In this document: piece after piece, positions 7,039-8,519 of the stretch
How the letters are laid out: every line of letters begins with the position of its first letter
How positions within the stretch are numbered: the stretch's first letter is position 1
Assembly (NCBI GenBank): GCA_017551405.1
Contig: JAFZLP010000076.1
Location: 1 to 8,519, forward strand
Source: Bacteroidales bacterium
GTDB lineage: Bacteria; Bacteroidota; Bacteroidia; Bacteroidales; UBA932
Length of the DNA: 8,519 nt
Direction: 5' to 3'
Notes under the pieces: model-generated
The model's database searches: none
Told to the model about the DNA's origin: nothing
Seen by the model: only the letters and a program-made list of their open reading frames with translations
Program-made: the position numbers and the translations under genes

Positions 7039-7641
7039 TTATTTGGAGTAGAGGTCGACGATAAGCTGCTCGTTGATGTTCTCGGGAACCTCTGCACGTG
7101 CAGGGAGGTTGAGGAATTTGCCGCTGAGGTTCTTCTGGTCGAACTCAAGCCATGAGTACTTGGTGACGGAAGCCACGCTGCTCTGGATGACCTCGAGGCT
7201 CTTGGAACGCTCGCGCACTGCAACGACGTCGCCGGGCTTGACCTGTGCGGAAGGGATGCTGCAGACGTCTCCGTTCAGGGTGATGTGGTGATGGGAAACG
7301 AGCTGGCGGGCGGCTGCACGGCTGGGAGCGATGCCGAGACGATAGACTACGTTGTCGAGGCGGGACTCGAGGAGGAGAATGAGGTTCTCACCCTTCTGGC
7401 CGGCCATGCGGGTAGCCTTCTCGTAGGTGTTGCGGAACTGACGCTCGAGCACACCGTACATGTACTTGACCTTCTGCTTCTCCTTGAGCTGGGTACCGTA
7501 CTCCTTCTGCTTTTTGCGCTTGGAGGCGAGACCGTGCTGTCCCGGAGGGAAGTTGCGCTTCTCGAAATATTTGTCTGCGCCGAAAATGGGTTCGCCGAAC
7601 TTACGGGCGATCTTGGTGCTGGGACCTGTATATCTTGCCAT
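7039..7641 (-). CDS. rpsD: 30S ribosomal protein uS4
   Basis: Primary 16S rRNA-binding protein that starts assembly of the small-subunit body. At 200 residues it has the family length. Visible hallmarks are MARYTGP at the N-terminus, PPGQHG at 32-37, [19 protein letters not shown], and the S4 RNA-binding domain from about 93 ([11 protein letters not shown], then [14 protein letters not shown]). The C-terminus [13 protein letters not shown] is typical. The only cysteine is around residue 126, so this is the zinc-free form without the four-cysteine N-terminal cluster. In E. coli uS4 represses translation of the alpha operon; I see no obvious equivalent regulatory RNA structure here. The short leader contains a TTTAAGGTTAAA stretch (plus-strand reading, 7653-7664) that overlaps the rpsK stop. 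Confidence 0.99.
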   Translation of the reverse strand: MARYTGPSTKIARKFGEPIFGADKYFEKRNFPPGQHGLASKRKKQKEYGTQLKEKQKVKYMYGVLERQFRNTYEKATRMAGQKGENLILLLESRLDNVVYRLGIAPSRAAARQLVSHHHITLNGDVCSIPSAQVKPGDVVAVRERSKSLEVIQSSVASVTKYSWLEFDQKNLSGKFLNLPARAEVPENINEQLIVDLYSK

Positions 7642-7659
7642 AGTAATCTTGCTTTAAGG

Positions 7660-8046
7660 TTAAACTTTACGACGGCCTTTGGGTCTGCACCCGTTGTGAG
7701 GCATAGGGGTGACGTCGATGATCTCGGTCACGATGATACCTGCGTTGTTGATGGTGCGGACGGCGGATTCACGGCCGGAGCCGGGACCCTTGACGTAGCA
7801 CTTGACCCTGCGGAGACCTGCGTCGTATGCTGTCTTGGCAGCATCCTCGGCGGCCATCTGGGCGGCGTAAGGAGTGTTTTTCTTGGACCCCCTGAAGCCG
7901 CACTTGCCTGCAGAACCCCAGCTGATAACCTGGCCCTGGGCATTGGTGAGGGAGACGATGACGTTGTTGAAGGTTGATGAAATATGGGCTTCGCCATAAG
8001 CTTCAACCTTGACAACCCTCTTGGATGTTGTAGTTTTCTTTGCCAT
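7660..8046 (-). CDS. rpsK: 30S ribosomal protein uS11
   Basis: Small-subunit platform protein near the E site, contacting the mRNA path. The 128 residues match the family length. [11 protein letters not shown] at 24-34, the [12 protein letters not shown] block at 45-56, [10 protein letters not shown] at 61-70, [11 protein letters not shown] at 85-95, and the ending [18 protein letters not shown] are all diagnostic. The Asn-Gly pair in PHNGC is the site that carries an isoaspartate in E. coli uS11. It follows rpsM after 13 nt and precedes rpsD by 18 nt in the usual alpha-operon order. The [10 protein letters not shown] start is supported by the basic N-terminal extension usual in this protein. 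Confidence 0.99.
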   Translation of the reverse strand: MAKKTTTSKRVVKVEAYGEAHISSTFNNVIVSLTNAQGQVISWGSAGKCGFRGSKKNTPYAAQMAAEDAAKTAYDAGLRRVKCYVKGPGSGRESAVRTINNAGIIVTEIIDVTPMPHNGCRPKGRRKV

Positions 8047-8059
8047 AATTCATCAATTT

Positions 8060-8437
8060 TTACTTGGTTGCCTTCTTCTTGTTGGCAACGGTCTTCTTGC
8101 GGCCCTTGCGGGTACGGGCGTTGTTCTTGGTGCTCTGTCCGCGGACAGGGAGACCCGCACGGTGGCGGATACCACGGTAGCAGCCGATATCCATGAGGCG
8201 CTTGATGTCCATCTGGACGCTTGAGCGGAGCTCACCCTCGATCTTGTACTCTTCGTTGATCTCGGTACGGATTTTGGCAATCTGATCGTCGTTCCAGTCA
8301 CCTACTTTGATGGTTCTGTCGATACCGCACTTGTCAAGAATCTTCCTGGCGGAGCTGCGGCCGATACCGAAGATATAGGTCAGGCCTATTTCTCCTTGCT
8401 TGTTGTTAGGTAAATCAACACCGGCTATACGTGCCAT
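8060..8437 (-). CDS. rpsM: 30S ribosomal protein uS13
   Basis: Small-subunit head protein that contacts the P-site tRNA and forms intersubunit bridges with the 50S. The 125 residues start with [13 protein letters not shown] and include [14 protein letters not shown] at 21-34, a helix-hairpin-helix type segment, [21 protein letters not shown] at 81-101 and [10 protein letters not shown] near the C-terminus, all diagnostic. A Lys-rich tail (residues 112-125) reaches towards the tRNA sites, as in other bacteria. The gene lies 31 nt after rpmJ and 13 nt before rpsK. Its leader is AT-rich with no clear Shine-Dalgarno sequence. Confidence 0.99.
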   Translation of the reverse strand: MARIAGVDLPNNKQGEIGLTYIFGIGRSSARKILDKCGIDRTIKVGDWNDDQIAKIRTEINEEYKIEGELRSSVQMDIKRLMDIGCYRGIRHRAGLPVRGQSTKNNARTRKGRKKTVANKKKATK

Positions 8438-8468
8438 AATTATACTTTACTTAATTAGTTACTGATTA

Positions 8469-8519
8469 TTATCCCTGACGCATCTTGAACTTGGGGTTCT
8501 TCTTGCAGATCACGTACAG
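8469..8519 (-). CDS. rpmJ: 50S ribosomal protein bL36, C-terminal end (truncated by window edge)
   Basis: Only the last 16 residues, LYVICKKNPKFKMRQG, and the TAA stop lie in the window; about 22 N-terminal residues are outside. The ending KNPKFKMRQG is the characteristic bL36 C-terminus, and its position just before rpsM is canonical. In zinc-binding bL36 the fourth ligand is a His in NPKHKQRQG; here that position is Phe. One possible ligand Cys remains (VICKK), but the N-terminal CxxC cannot be seen. This is therefore probably the zinc-free or partly degenerate form. Confidence 0.93.
   Translation of the reverse strand: MYVICKKNPKFKMRQG

Noticed and set aside
8438..8468. AT-rich spacer before rpsM containing TATAAT on the minus strand
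   Set aside because: The match is directly against the ATG, leaves no leader, lacks a -33 TTTG at proper spacing, and sits inside a canonical operon; it is most likely an A/T-rich translation leader.

Overview
The window looks like chromosomal core DNA from a GC-rich member of the Bacteroidota, most likely order Bacteroidales. Four things point there: a long NagB/PIG-L fusion enzyme of a type I associate with that phylum, an Ala/Lys/Glu-rich tail on ribosomal protein bL17, A/T-rich leaders without clear Shine-Dalgarno sequences, and a promoter resembling the Bacteroidetes -33 TTTG / -7 TAnnTTTG type. Genus cannot be assigned by eye. Coding is almost continuous: the largest gap is 106 bp (5415-5520), and no stretch over 300 bases lacks a gene.

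Right half, minus strand (8519 down to 5521): the distal end of the ribosomal-protein/alpha operon, in the order rpmJ (partial at the window edge), rpsM, rpsK, rpsD, rpoA, rplQ. Spacers are 2-31 nt. The unit ends 17 nt after rplQ at a strong intrinsic terminator (about 5464-5504).

Middle to left, minus strand (5414 down to 462): a second, tightly packed unit of hppA (membrane pyrophosphatase), a 644-residue NagB-like/PIG-L fusion and a stand-alone NagB (glucosamine-6-phosphate deaminase), with 4 nt and 2 nt between genes. A candidate promoter in the 106-bp gap would drive it, with its -33 box lying on the foot of the ribosomal-operon terminator. The pyrophosphatase would turn biosynthetic PPi into an ion gradient. 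The two downstream genes suggest amino-sugar phosphate deacetylation and deamination feeding GlcN6P into glycolysis; that link is inference.

Far left, plus strand (1-465): the C-terminal part of an acyltransferase of the PlsC/hemolysin-like type. It converges on nagB, and the two stop codons overlap physically.

I see no mobile element, CRISPR array, tRNA, rRNA or phage gene, and nothing that supports a wholly new system. The most interesting points are the apparently inactive NagB domain in the fusion beside an intact NagB, the loss of an allosteric lysine in the intact NagB, and the residues in HppA that predict K+-dependent Na+ (possibly dual Na+/H+) pumping.
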